Shown piece after piece: positions 16,388-22,301 of a stretch of 37,491 bases of DNA. Where the stretch lies: positions 1 to 37,491 of IMG/VR virus record IMGVR_UViG_3300035698_004681; one strand, written 5' to 3'. Within the stretch, counting starts at the first letter, position 1. Every line of letters begins with the position of its first letter. This stretch comes from a virus. Below the pieces are notes generated by a model. The model ran no database searches. It saw only the letters and a program-made list of their open reading frames with translations, and was not told the origin of the DNA. The translations under genes and the position numbers were made by a program.

Positions 16388-16901
16388 ATCTCTTTTTATA
16401 GATTGATCTGATATATGATTTAATGAAATGAATCTATTTTGATTTGATATCATTATCTCTTTTATTCTCCGGGGCTTTTATCATTATCATTTTATTGATC
16501 AAAAAACGGCTTTAAACGGCTTTTTTCTATATATTATTATAATCTGTTATTTATTTTGAATCTATAAAAAAGATGGATTAATTATATCTAATGAATATAG
16601 ATAGTTATTCTTTTATAGAATATTTTATATAACTTTCTTATATTTATCTTGATTAGATCATCAATTATGATAATATATAGATGAATCGGGTGATTCAAGA
16701 TTAAGGCAGATTCGAAAATCCGATTTAAAAAGACGATCAATTAATTCATAGATCGCAGATCAATTCCGATTATATTATATCGGGTCAATGATAGATGAAA
16801 ATGAATCTTTTTAATTTGATTCAAAAGTAATCTCGCTGAATTTGAGAATCTGGATTTTCAGAATATCTCAATTAAATTTTCATCAATTCGGCAAGCAAGA
16901 T

Positions 16902-16932
16902 TTGACAGATTTCCCTTGAGAGAAATCATATT
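16902..16932 (+). promoter_or_regulatory. Possible sigma70-like promoter toward early genes
   Basis: TTGACA (16902-16907) is followed after 19 bp by CATATT (16927-16932), pointing at the amidoligase operon about 280 bp downstream. The -10 is two bases off consensus and spacing is long; in such A+T-rich DNA this may be chance. Confidence 0.25.
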
Positions 16933-17096
16933 GAATGAAATCATATTAATTTTAATTTTTATCTTAAAATTAAATTTCTGATTTCCAAATGAATATTGGG
17001 GAGATTTTAAAAAGTCCATGATCTAATATTCAAATTAAGAGATTCAATTAATCTGGATTTCATCTATGAATGTGATTCGGAGGGAAATTGAATAAA

Positions 17097-17118
17097 GAAA
17101 TGATTTTGGAATCATTTC
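17097..17118 (+). other. Hairpin in early-operon leader
   Basis: GAAATGATT and AATCATTTC form a perfect 9-bp stem with a TTGG loop. A second, weaker one (GAGATT/AATCTC) lies at 17143-17160. Both fall between the presumed promoter and the first early gene and could affect RNA stability or translation. Confidence 0.45.
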
Positions 17119-17210
17119 ATTTTAAAGATTCATAGGGTGATTGAGATTCATTTCAATCTCCTTATTGAGTTTTTAAGAATGCAAATTCCAAATATATGGG
17201 GGTTGCAAAA

Positions 17211-17276
17211 ATGGAGCAAGTTTCACTCATCATTTTTATTATTTTAATCATATTTAATAAGGAGATTCAAAAATGA
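17211..17276 (+). CDS. Tiny hydrophobic peptide, 21 aa
   Basis: An ATG preceded by GGGGGTTGCAAAA (the spacing style used by later genes in this operon) opens a 21-codon frame. It is nearly all hydrophobic in the middle (VSLIIFIILIIF), and its TGA overlaps the amidoligase ATG (ATGA). It could be a membrane peptide or simply a coupling leader for the amidoligase. The DNA around its start closely matches a piece of the first cyclotransferase gene (see findings), so a recombination remnant is also possible. Confidence 0.45.
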   Translation: MEQVSLIIFIILIIFNKEIQK

Positions 17277-18040
17277 ATAACGAAAGAGCTTTTGGAATTG
17301 AAATTGAATTTGTTGGCGCAATGAGAGGCGATGTTGCAAATTATATGAGAAGGCATCATGTCGCTTGTAAAGTAGAAGGATATAATCATACAAATCAATC
17401 ATATTGGAAAATTGTGACTGATGCATCTGTTCGATCTGCTGGTGCTTATAATCAAGGATTTGAATTAGTATCTCCAAAACTTTATGGGCAAGATGGTTTG
17501 GATCAATTGAAGGTCGCCTGTGACGCCTTATTATCAGCGGGTGCAATCGTTAACAAGTCCTGTGGGCTCCATGTTCATCATGATGCATCTGATTATAATT
17601 CAAATCAATTTGAATCAATTTTCAATTGGTATAAAAAGTTTGAAGATTCAATTGATACAATGATGCCGAAAAGTCGTCGCGGATCTGGAAAACAATATAT
17701 TGCTTCTCTTCAAAATATTTCTTTTTCAAGAATATATGATACCCGATATTATAAATTAAATTTGAATTCGTATCATACTCATGGAACAATTGAATTTGAT
17801 AAGATTTCAAACTGGGTTTTATTTACTCAGATGGCAATGCAAAAATGTGCAAAAAGAAAAGTCAAGATTTCAAATACGACTCATACTCGTTTTCTTGATA
17901 TGATGCGATCTGTCGGAATCGGATTTGGTGAAAAGGTCGGGGGTAAGAATACTGACGAGCAGAATCAATTACGAGATTTTTATAGAAATCGTCGAGCAGA
18001 ATTAAAAAGAACTTATTCAACTCGGAGAAACGCAAGATAA
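17273..18040 (+). CDS. Putative amidoligase (Amidoligase_2, glutamine-synthetase fold)
   Basis: A 255-residue protein with the family's signature blocks: FGIEIEF (residues 7-13), VTDASV (48-53), FELVSPKLYG (63-72) and SCGLHVHHD (96-104). The two acidic residues of GIEIE, the glutamate of FELVSP and the histidines of HVHH are the expected metal/ATP-site residues of COOH-NH2 ligases. Family knowledge: these enzymes are predicted to form amide or isopeptide bonds, and comparative studies of amidoligases have noted neighbouring gamma-glutamylcyclotransferase-fold genes. Here two such genes lie 1.4 and 2.3 kb downstream. AAGGAGATTCAAAA precedes the ATG. Substrate unknown. Confidence 0.8.
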   Translation: MNNERAFGIEIEFVGAMRGDVANYMRRHHVACKVEGYNHTNQSYWKIVTDASVRSAGAYNQGFELVSPKLYGQDGLDQLKVACDALLSAGAIVNKSCGLHVHHDASDYNSNQFESIFNWYKKFEDSIDTMMPKSRRGSGKQYIASLQNISFSRIYDTRYYKLNLNSYHTHGTIEFDKISNWVLFTQMAMQKCAKRKVKISNTTHTRFLDMMRSVGIGFGEKVGGKNTDEQNQLRDFYRNRRAELKRTYSTRRNAR

Positions 18041-18054
18041 TTTGTTATTTTATC

Positions 18055-18094
18055 AGAGGGTCAATCTGGAATTCAATTTTCAAATTGACCCTCT
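18055..18094 (+). terminator. Terminator-like hairpin after amidoligase
   Basis: Perfect 11-bp arms AGAGGGTCAAT / ATTGACCCTCT are separated by 18 nt. They begin 15 nt after the amidoligase stop and are followed by TATTAGATT rather than a clean T-run. Termination may be partial; it could also be an RNA-stabilising hairpin. Confidence 0.5.
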
Positions 18095-18142
18095 TATTAG
18101 ATTCACAAATTAAATAATCAATAATAAAAAGGAGAATTCAAA

Positions 18143-18295
18143 ATGTTTAAAGTCGTTATTGATATTCCCGGTTTGATTTGGTCGGTCGTAAATACTCAAA
18201 ACATTCATGAAAAAATTCAATGGAATACGAAAATTCACGCCCAACAATGTTGCTCCAAATTAAATAATGGAATTATTAAATTTAAAGATTTATAA
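18143..18295 (+). CDS. Small hypothetical protein, 50 aa
   Basis: AAAAGGAGAATTCAAA precedes an ATG and a 50-codon frame (MFKVVIDIPGLIWSVV...). It is a soluble protein with two adjacent cysteines (QQCCSK) and no recognisable domain. The gene follows the hairpin behind the amidoligase. After its stop comes AAAAAGGAGATCGCCGGCGCTTTC at 18294-18317, an SD without a following start codon, as if a gene start had been lost there. The run is quoted only in part for orientation. Confidence 0.55.
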   Translation: MFKVVIDIPGLIWSVVNTQNIHEKIQWNTKIHAQQCCSKLNNGIIKFKDL

Positions 18296-18340
18296 AAAGG
18301 AGATCGCCGGCGCTTTCAAATAGATTGAGTTTAAATTATT

Positions 18341-18397
18341 ATCGGGTTTGCAAATATGAGGTTTGCAAATCTTATTAGTGTTTTAAACATCATTTAA
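18341..18397 (+). promoter_or_regulatory. MRFANLI leader module, copy 1
   Basis: First of four related intergenic modules. Two GGTTTGCAAAT words follow each other (18344 and 18360 areas). The second begins inside a mini-frame from ATG 18356 to TAA 18397 encoding MRFANLISVLNII. Exactly 24 nt separate the stop from the ATG of the 76-aa gene, which has its own GGAGG. See finding on these leaders. Confidence 0.6.
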
Positions 18398-18421
18398 CTT
18401 TTTAAATATGGAGGTTTCAAA

Positions 18422-18652
18422 ATGAAGGTATCAACATTACTCAAAATAATTGAAAAACAAGAATCTGACCGGTTTGCTCGGTTGCAAATTATTCACAAAT
18501 TAATCAATAAGCAATATGGGGACCGGCGGATCAATCACGAGCAGTACGCCCAAAAAGCAGAAACTGAATTGAAACAAGAGGTCAATCAATTTATAAAAAA
18601 CAATTTTAACGAATTTGACATGGCATATATGCAATTGTTAAAAACAATTTAA
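18422..18652 (+). CDS. Hypothetical protein, 76 aa
   Basis: An unrecognised helical, charged protein (LLKIIEKQESDRFARLQIIHKLINKQYGDRR...) that reads like a small coiled coil; it has no cysteine or metal motif. GGAGGTTTCAAA lies directly before the ATG, the standard spacing in this operon. It follows leader module 1 and is followed by module 2. Codon use and base composition match the neighbours. Function unknown. Confidence 0.6.
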   Translation: MKVSTLLKIIEKQESDRFARLQIIHKLINKQYGDRRINHEQYAQKAETELKQEVNQFIKNNFNEFDMAYMQLLKTI

Positions 18653-18658
18653 AGTATT

Positions 18659-18726
18659 ATCAGGTTTGCAAATATATGAGGTTTGCAAATCTTATTAGTG
18701 TTTTAAATGTTTTAAATATCAATTAA
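18659..18726 (+). promoter_or_regulatory. MRFANLI leader module, copy 2
   Basis: ATCAGGTTTGCAAATATATG leads into a mini-frame 18676-18726 encoding MRFANLISVLNVLNIN. Compared with copy 1 the peptide is longer by exactly three codons, and again exactly 24 nt separate its stop from the ATG of the next gene. Confidence 0.65.
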
Positions 18727-18750
18727 CTTTTCAAATATGGAGGTTTCAAA

Positions 18751-19002
18751 ATGAAAAAACGTGTTATTTATCAAAAGGGAACCGAATCAATTAGAGTATA
18801 TCCCGAAAATTATTGTTTGGCATTCAAGGATGACTTTTCAAATGACTTTGTAATGGCGTACCACATCAAAACAAAGTATGATGAAAAATTAAAATCAATT
18901 TTAAGTAAAACGAATGATCCAAATGAGATTGTTAAAAAAATGAATAAAATATTACCGAATGAAAAATTAAAATATGACAAATCCGCTGATCTTTTTATTT
19001 AA
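18751..19002 (+). CDS. Hypothetical protein, 83 aa
   Basis: An unrecognised lysine-rich protein with an alternating pattern at the start (KKRVIYQKGTESIRVYPENYCLAFK), suggesting beta strands. A helical tail follows (DEKLKSILSKTNDPNEIVKKMNKIL). GGAGGTTTCAAA precedes the ATG, just after leader module 2. There is no transmembrane segment and no catalytic motif. Its place in the amidoligase-cyclotransferase stretch makes it a possible substrate or accessory protein of that system, by position only. Confidence 0.6.
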   Translation: MKKRVIYQKGTESIRVYPENYCLAFKDDFSNDFVMAYHIKTKYDEKLKSILSKTNDPNEIVKKMNKILPNEKLKYDKSADLFI

Positions 19003-19036
19003 GTAAAATTAACTTTTCAAATATGAGGTTTGCAAA

Positions 19037-19372
19037 ATGAAAGCATTAAAAAATAAAGAAACTAATCACAGTTATTACTCAGAATGTCATCCTGAACTAT
19101 TTTATGGTGCAATATCAGAAAAACAAGAACCGGGAATGGTATTTGTAAGCGATGAACGTGACAAACGGAATGCAAATCGTGGTCCTTGGAAAGGGACTTA
19201 CGCATTACCAACCAAACTTGCAAAAAGTATGTCAAATCAATATCCGCTTGGAACTGGAATCGCAAGTATCAAAATCATCGAATGGGAAAACGGACAGATT
19301 TTAACTATTATATCAAACAAATCAGATTTGGCAGGGTTTCAGTTCGACTTCTGGGCAGGATTGACAAGATAG
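19037..19372 (+). CDS. Hypothetical protein, 111 aa
   Basis: Soluble protein of unknown family containing SECHPELFYGAI, MVFVSDERDKRNANRGPWKGTYALP and a C-terminal beta-type stretch IIEWENGQILTIISNKSDLAGFQFDFW. The central RDKRNANRGPWKGTY is unusual and could be a binding loop. The start uses GAGGTTTGCAAA directly before the ATG, the same words as in the leader modules but here truly serving as the ribosome site. It lies between the 83-aa gene and leader module 3. Confidence 0.6.
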   Translation: MKALKNKETNHSYYSECHPELFYGAISEKQEPGMVFVSDERDKRNANRGPWKGTYALPTKLAKSMSNQYPLGTGIASIKIIEWENGQILTIISNKSDLAGFQFDFWAGLTR

Positions 19373-19387
19373 AAAATTAATATGTTT

Positions 19388-19476
19388 ATCAGGTTTGCAA
19401 ATTTATGAGGTTTGCAAATCTTATTAAGCAGATTAAAATAAATATCAATCAATATTCAAATATGGAGGTTGCAAAA
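19388..19476 (+). promoter_or_regulatory. MRFANLI leader module, copy 3, in frame with the next gene
   Basis: The module starts at ATCAGGTTTGCAAATTTATG; the mini-frame begins at 19405 (MRFANLIKQIKININQYSN). Unlike the other copies it has no stop and stays in frame into the cyclotransferase gene at 19477, which nevertheless has its own strong GGAGGTTGCAAAA site. Two protein forms, with or without a 24-residue extension, are thus possible. Confidence 0.6.
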
Positions 19477-20178
19477 ATGAAGGCAAAAAACATTTATTAT
19501 TTCGCATATGGGTCAAATATGTCAAAACCGAGGTTTCAGAGCAGGATTGCAAATTCAAAATATATAGGGGTTGCAAAATTAGAGGAACATAAATTGACTT
19601 TTCACAAATGTGGGGCTGATAATTCAGGGAAATGCGATGCAAGTTTCACTGGAAAGAAAAAAGATTATGTTCTGGGAGTTGTGTTTTCAATGCCTCGCTT
19701 TTTCAAATCTAAATTAGATGCAATTGAGGGGGTTGGGTTTGGATATGAAGTGATGCCTGAAATCGTTGTTACCGAGAGCGGAAAAGAGATCGAATGCTTT
19801 CTTTATGTTGCTACTGAAACAGATAAACGATGTGTTCCTTATCATTGGTACAAAAATCATGTTGTTGTGGGTGCAAGGGAAGCAAAACTTCCGCAGGCAT
19901 ATATCAATAAAATAGTAAAAGTAAGAGCAAAAAAAGATCATTCCGAATGGAGACATGATCAGGAAATGGAAATTTATAGACCGAAATCATACAAGAAAAA
20001 TAAAACTGTTTACAGGCGGGTTGTTAAAAATGTCAATTTTAAAATAAATCCAAGTAATACTTCAAATTGGAACTTCAGAAATTCAGAAGGATCGGTTTTC
20101 AATTTCATTAATGGGGTACGAGTGAAAACAGAATTCAAAAAAGAAAAGACCAGATATACTTCAATCATGGAATATTAG
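19477..20178 (+). CDS. Gamma-glutamylcyclotransferase-fold protein (GGCT-like), 233 aa
   Basis: Begins YYFAYGSNMSKPRF (residues 7-20). YGSN is the substrate loop of the GGCT family, followed by IGVAKLEEHKLTFHK and then LDAIEGVGFGYE (80-91), where E84 corresponds to the family's catalytic glutamate. The C-terminal 100 residues are basic and extend beyond the usual single domain (about 140-180 residues). Family knowledge: GGCT enzymes release 5-oxoproline from gamma-glutamyl amides. In a phage with an amidoligase, they may remove or edit gamma-glutamyl links. I take the ATG at 19477 for its GGAGG; a start at 19405 adds the MRFANLI leader peptide. Confidence 0.85.
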   Translation: MKAKNIYYFAYGSNMSKPRFQSRIANSKYIGVAKLEEHKLTFHKCGADNSGKCDASFTGKKKDYVLGVVFSMPRFFKSKLDAIEGVGFGYEVMPEIVVTESGKEIECFLYVATETDKRCVPYHWYKNHVVVGAREAKLPQAYINKIVKVRAKKDHSEWRHDQEMEIYRPKSYKKNKTVYRRVVKNVNFKINPSNTSNWNFRNSEGSVFNFINGVRVKTEFKKEKTRYTSIMEY

Positions 20179-20190
20179 GAGGTTTGCAAA

Positions 20191-20346
20191 ATGAGAGAAG
20201 AAATAAAAGAATCAATCAGCAGAATGAGTAAAGAGGATTGTGAAGATGTAAAAATCACATTAAACCTGAAATCCTCCAGTAAAAAAGATATTTTAAAAGA
20301 AGCACTTGCAGATGAAAACATCGCAGAATATGTATTAAATTACTAA
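20191..20346 (+). CDS. Small acidic/basic hypothetical protein, 51 aa
   Basis: AGGAGGTTTGCAAA lies right before an ATG opening a 51-codon frame (MREEIKESISRMSKEDCEDVK...). The product is helical, highly charged and soluble. It sits 12 nt after the first cyclotransferase gene and 16 nt before the second, so the three are surely co-transcribed. A carrier peptide or substrate for the amide-forming/editing enzymes would fit the position, but nothing in the sequence proves it. Confidence 0.6.
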   Translation: MREEIKESISRMSKEDCEDVKITLNLKSSSKKDILKEALADENIAEYVLNY

Positions 20347-20362
20347 ATAGGAGGTTTTCAAA

Positions 20363-20740
20363 ATGAGTAAAATAAAATCAGAAAAAACAATCAAAGTGTT
20401 TGTTTATGGTACTTTAAAAGTTGGCTTTCGTCTGTCTCATTCAACAGAACATCTCAGAAAAAACGCATGGGAGCATGAGATTCCCGGTGAATTATATGAT
20501 ACTGGCTTCGGATATCCTGCCGGTTACTTTTCTCCAAACTCACTTTTATCAATTCATGGGGAGGTTCACGAATTCGAACAAAGTGCTTTACAGAGATTGG
20601 ATTCAATCGAAGGCGTTCCACATCTTTATAAAAGACGGGTAATTGATCATGACGAAATAGGACAAGACATCTGGATTTACGAAATGGTTAACCTGCCAAA
20701 AAGGGCAAAGCTAATTAAATCAGGCGTTTGGGAAGATTAA
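20363..20740 (+). CDS. Second GGCT/AIG2-like cyclotransferase, 125 aa
   Basis: VFVYGTLKVGFRL at residues 12-24 is the YGTLK form of the substrate loop, and LDSIEGVPHLYKRRVI (79-94) carries the catalytic glutamate E83. HGEVHEF and IWIYEM are the other conserved strands. The length of 125 residues is typical for the minimal AIG2/GGCT domain. It is clearly different from the 233-aa paralogue, so two distinct activities are likely. GGAGGTTTTCAAA precedes the ATG. Acts with the amidoligase by inference from context. Confidence 0.85.
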   Translation: MSKIKSEKTIKVFVYGTLKVGFRLSHSTEHLRKNAWEHEIPGELYDTGFGYPAGYFSPNSLLSIHGEVHEFEQSALQRLDSIEGVPHLYKRRVIDHDEIGQDIWIYEMVNLPKRAKLIKSGVWED

Positions 20741-20766
20741 GAAAAAACAACCAAGGGGGTCCACGT

Positions 20767-20779
20767 GTACGGACCGTAC
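20767..20779. promoter_or_regulatory. GC-rich palindrome GTACGGACCGTAC
   Basis: A 13-bp palindrome (odd centre) adjoins CCACGTG and a GGTCC/GGACC pair in a locally GC-rich 30 bp that stands out from the A+T-rich surroundings. It lies between the second cyclotransferase gene and leader module 4. It could be an operator or a scar of an insertion. Confidence 0.35.
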
Positions 20780-20793
20780 CTGCTAATCTTTTT

Positions 20794-20882
20794 ATCAGGT
20801 TTGCAAATATATGCGGTTTGCAAATCTTATTAAGCAGATTAACAATAATCAATTAAAGGAAGTTTTCAAATGTTCAGAATAA
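20794..20882 (+). promoter_or_regulatory. MRFANLI leader module, copy 4, overlapping the next gene
   Basis: The mini-frame runs from ATG 20811 to TAA 20882; it starts MRFANLIKQI and is 23 codons long. Its second codon is CGG where the other copies have AGG, a synonymous change (Arg). The frame ends 12 nt inside the following 29-aa gene, so translation of the two may be coupled. Confidence 0.6.
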
Positions 20883-20959
20883 CGATTGATCAGATGTTAA
20901 CTATCGCCTGCATTATTATATTTGGATATATAATTCCATTAATTCATTTAATTCCATAG
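20870..20959 (+). CDS. Tiny membrane peptide, 29 aa
   Basis: AAAGGAAGTTTTCAA precedes an ATG and a 29-codon frame with one clear membrane helix (MLTIACIIIFGYIIPLIHLI) after a short polar start. The stop TAG overlaps the SD of the next gene (TAGGAGG). It is expressed after leader module 4. Single-helix peptides like this are common in phage early regions and often act on host membrane proteins; the target here is unknown. Confidence 0.55.
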   Translation: MFRITIDQMLTIACIIIFGYIIPLIHLIP

Positions 20960-20970
20960 GAGGATTCAAT

Positions 20971-21243
20971 ATGAGTTTCAAACCTTTTTATCCAAAACCA
21001 GCATATCAATATTACAAAGAATATGACGAATACCTGAAAGCACTTGATTCCGGGATGCTATACAGCAAACGAGATTGGGAAGGGTACTACGAATGCCAAG
21101 CAGATTACGAGATGGAACTGGCTCAGGAAAGGCACTTTGAGAATCGTGGTTACAACGAAGCGAGATTACAAGAGCAGATGGAACAGCGGGCGGGAGTTAT
21201 TCCTTTTCATGTCGCAATAAGACGAAACTTAGGAGACGACTAA
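20971..21243 (+). CDS. Hypothetical protein, 90 aa
   Basis: A tyrosine/glutamate-rich soluble protein (PAYQYYKEYDEYLKALDSG..., YECQADYEMELAQERHFENRGYNEARLQEQMEQR), mostly helical. AGGAGGATTCAAT lies before the ATG. It ends in a TAATG-type overlap with the next gene. No family recognised. Confidence 0.65.
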   Translation: MSFKPFYPKPAYQYYKEYDEYLKALDSGMLYSKRDWEGYYECQADYEMELAQERHFENRGYNEARLQEQMEQRAGVIPFHVAIRRNLGDD

Positions 21244-21689
21244 TGGAAGTTAACTTCAATCCTGTAAAAATCACAATTTTCAAAGAACCAAACGTAATTC
21301 AAAAACTACTTTACAAAATTGACCCTGCTACCTATGGGCAATTTGAAACAGATCCGCAAACGATTATCTTCCTTTGCAAATCTACAGCGAAAACAGTAAT
21401 GCGGAGATTAAATAAAACGTTTCCTTTGCAAAAAGGGGAAACACAACATTCGTTTATGATGAGCAAAATGGTTGAAGATCGAACGAAAGACATGATTATA
21501 TCAATTCCAATACCCTCTTACATCACCAGAATGAAGCGTAAATCACTTCCGAAATATATTCATGTATCTTTAGATGGCAAGCTCGGTTTTCGGTGCCTGA
21601 CGAGAGGGAATCAGATATATTTCAATGGTTCTTTGACTGAATTATCTGGTCGGATGTGGAAAGATACAAAATTTTACTGTTTAATATAA
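21243..21689 (+). CDS. Hypothetical protein, 148 aa
   Basis: An unrecognised protein coupled by overlap to the 90-aa gene. It has mixed alpha/beta character and is basic in the middle (SYITRMKRKSLPKYIHVSL), with two aromatic-rich ends. It shows no cysteine cluster, no membrane helix and no nucleotide-binding motif. It probably belongs to the block of early genes of host-takeover type, by position alone. Confidence 0.6.
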   Translation: MEVNFNPVKITIFKEPNVIQKLLYKIDPATYGQFETDPQTIIFLCKSTAKTVMRRLNKTFPLQKGETQHSFMMSKMVEDRTKDMIISIPIPSYITRMKRKSLPKYIHVSLDGKLGFRCLTRGNQIYFNGSLTELSGRMWKDTKFYCLI

Positions 21690-21714
21690 TTTAATGTAAA
21701 TATGGAGGTATAAA

Positions 21715-21882
21715 ATGGGTGGAATACTTACAAAAAGACAATTAGCTGAAATGATATTGGACTTACTTATCGAAAGAAAAGTATTTATCAGATCATCAAA
21801 CGAAGACAAAGTAAAACAATTAATGAAAAGATCAAGAGAGGATCTTGAGCGGGTATACAACATAAATAAGGAAATAAAATGA
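21715..21882 (+). CDS. Small hypothetical protein, 55 aa
   Basis: GGAGGTATAAA precedes an ATG; the frame (MGGILTKRQLAEMILDLLIERKVFIRSS...) ends in ATGA overlap with the next gene. The protein is helical, with an N-terminal half that looks like a helix-turn-helix-sized pair of helices (LTKRQLAEMILDLLIERKV) and a charged C-terminal helix. A small regulator is possible but not shown. Confidence 0.6.
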   Translation: MGGILTKRQLAEMILDLLIERKVFIRSSNEDKVKQLMKRSREDLERVYNINKEIK

Positions 21883-22301
21883 AATTAATTACATATGGAT
21901 TGGGTGATTGCCTTGCGTTAGCCAAATTCAATGAAATCAAAAACAATAGATGGGTGAAGCCGTTAGGTGGTTTGTGGTCTTCACCTATTAATTCTGAGTG
22001 GGGATGGAAAGACTGGTGTAATCAACAGGATTGGGGAGATTTGAATTCATCATTTACTTTTGAAATCTCAGGTAACATTTTATGTATTGATAATTTAGAT
22101 GATTTAAAAAAGCTAACGTGGGATAAAGACAAATATGGTTATACAGTAATTGACTTTGAAGAAATTTGTGAAAAATATGATGCAATCTGGCTTACTGAAA
22201 AAGGAGAACGTGAAACGAGATGGTCAGATCCAAGTTTATATGGGTGGGATTGTGAGACTGTCCTTATATTAAATAAAAATTGTATCAAGGAAATAAAATG
22301 A
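21879..22301 (+). CDS. Conserved-type hypothetical protein, 140 aa
   Basis: A tryptophan-rich soluble protein with a distinctive order of motifs. These are GGLWSSPINSEWGWKDWC (30-47), ILCIDNLDDLKKL near 66, VIDFEEICEKYDAIWLTEKGE (90-110) and LYGWDCETVLILN (119-131). I have a general sense that this arrangement occurs in uncharacterised bacterial and phage proteins, possibly with an ADP-ribosyltransferase-like layout, but I cannot name a family with confidence. It is coupled by ATGA to genes on both sides. Confidence 0.6.
   Translation: MKLITYGLGDCLALAKFNEIKNNRWVKPLGGLWSSPINSEWGWKDWCNQQDWGDLNSSFTFEISGNILCIDNLDDLKKLTWDKDKYGYTVIDFEEICEKYDAIWLTEKGERETRWSDPSLYGWDCETVLILNKNCIKEIK

Larger units (their letters stand above)
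15873..17210. other. Divergent control region, very A+T rich
   Basis: About 1.3 kb without a convincing gene separates the minus-strand late operon from the plus-strand early operon. The first 200 bp hold repeated ATTGCCCC sites. Then come scattered short palindromes (AGTTATAACT at 16193-16202) and a 35-bp direct repeat. After that follow about 700 bp dominated by GATT/AATC words and short inverted repeats (for example TTTAATTTT/AAAATTAAA at 16951-16959 and 16966-16974). An 88-codon minus-strand frame here is made of the direct repeats and is not believed. Promoters for both arms should lie here; a second origin is possible. Confidence 0.6.

Noticed and set aside
16187-16453. 88-codon minus-strand frame
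   Set aside because: Consists of the 35-bp direct repeats translated (NIIRxIxKIIGS twice); no SD; low-complexity A/T DNA.
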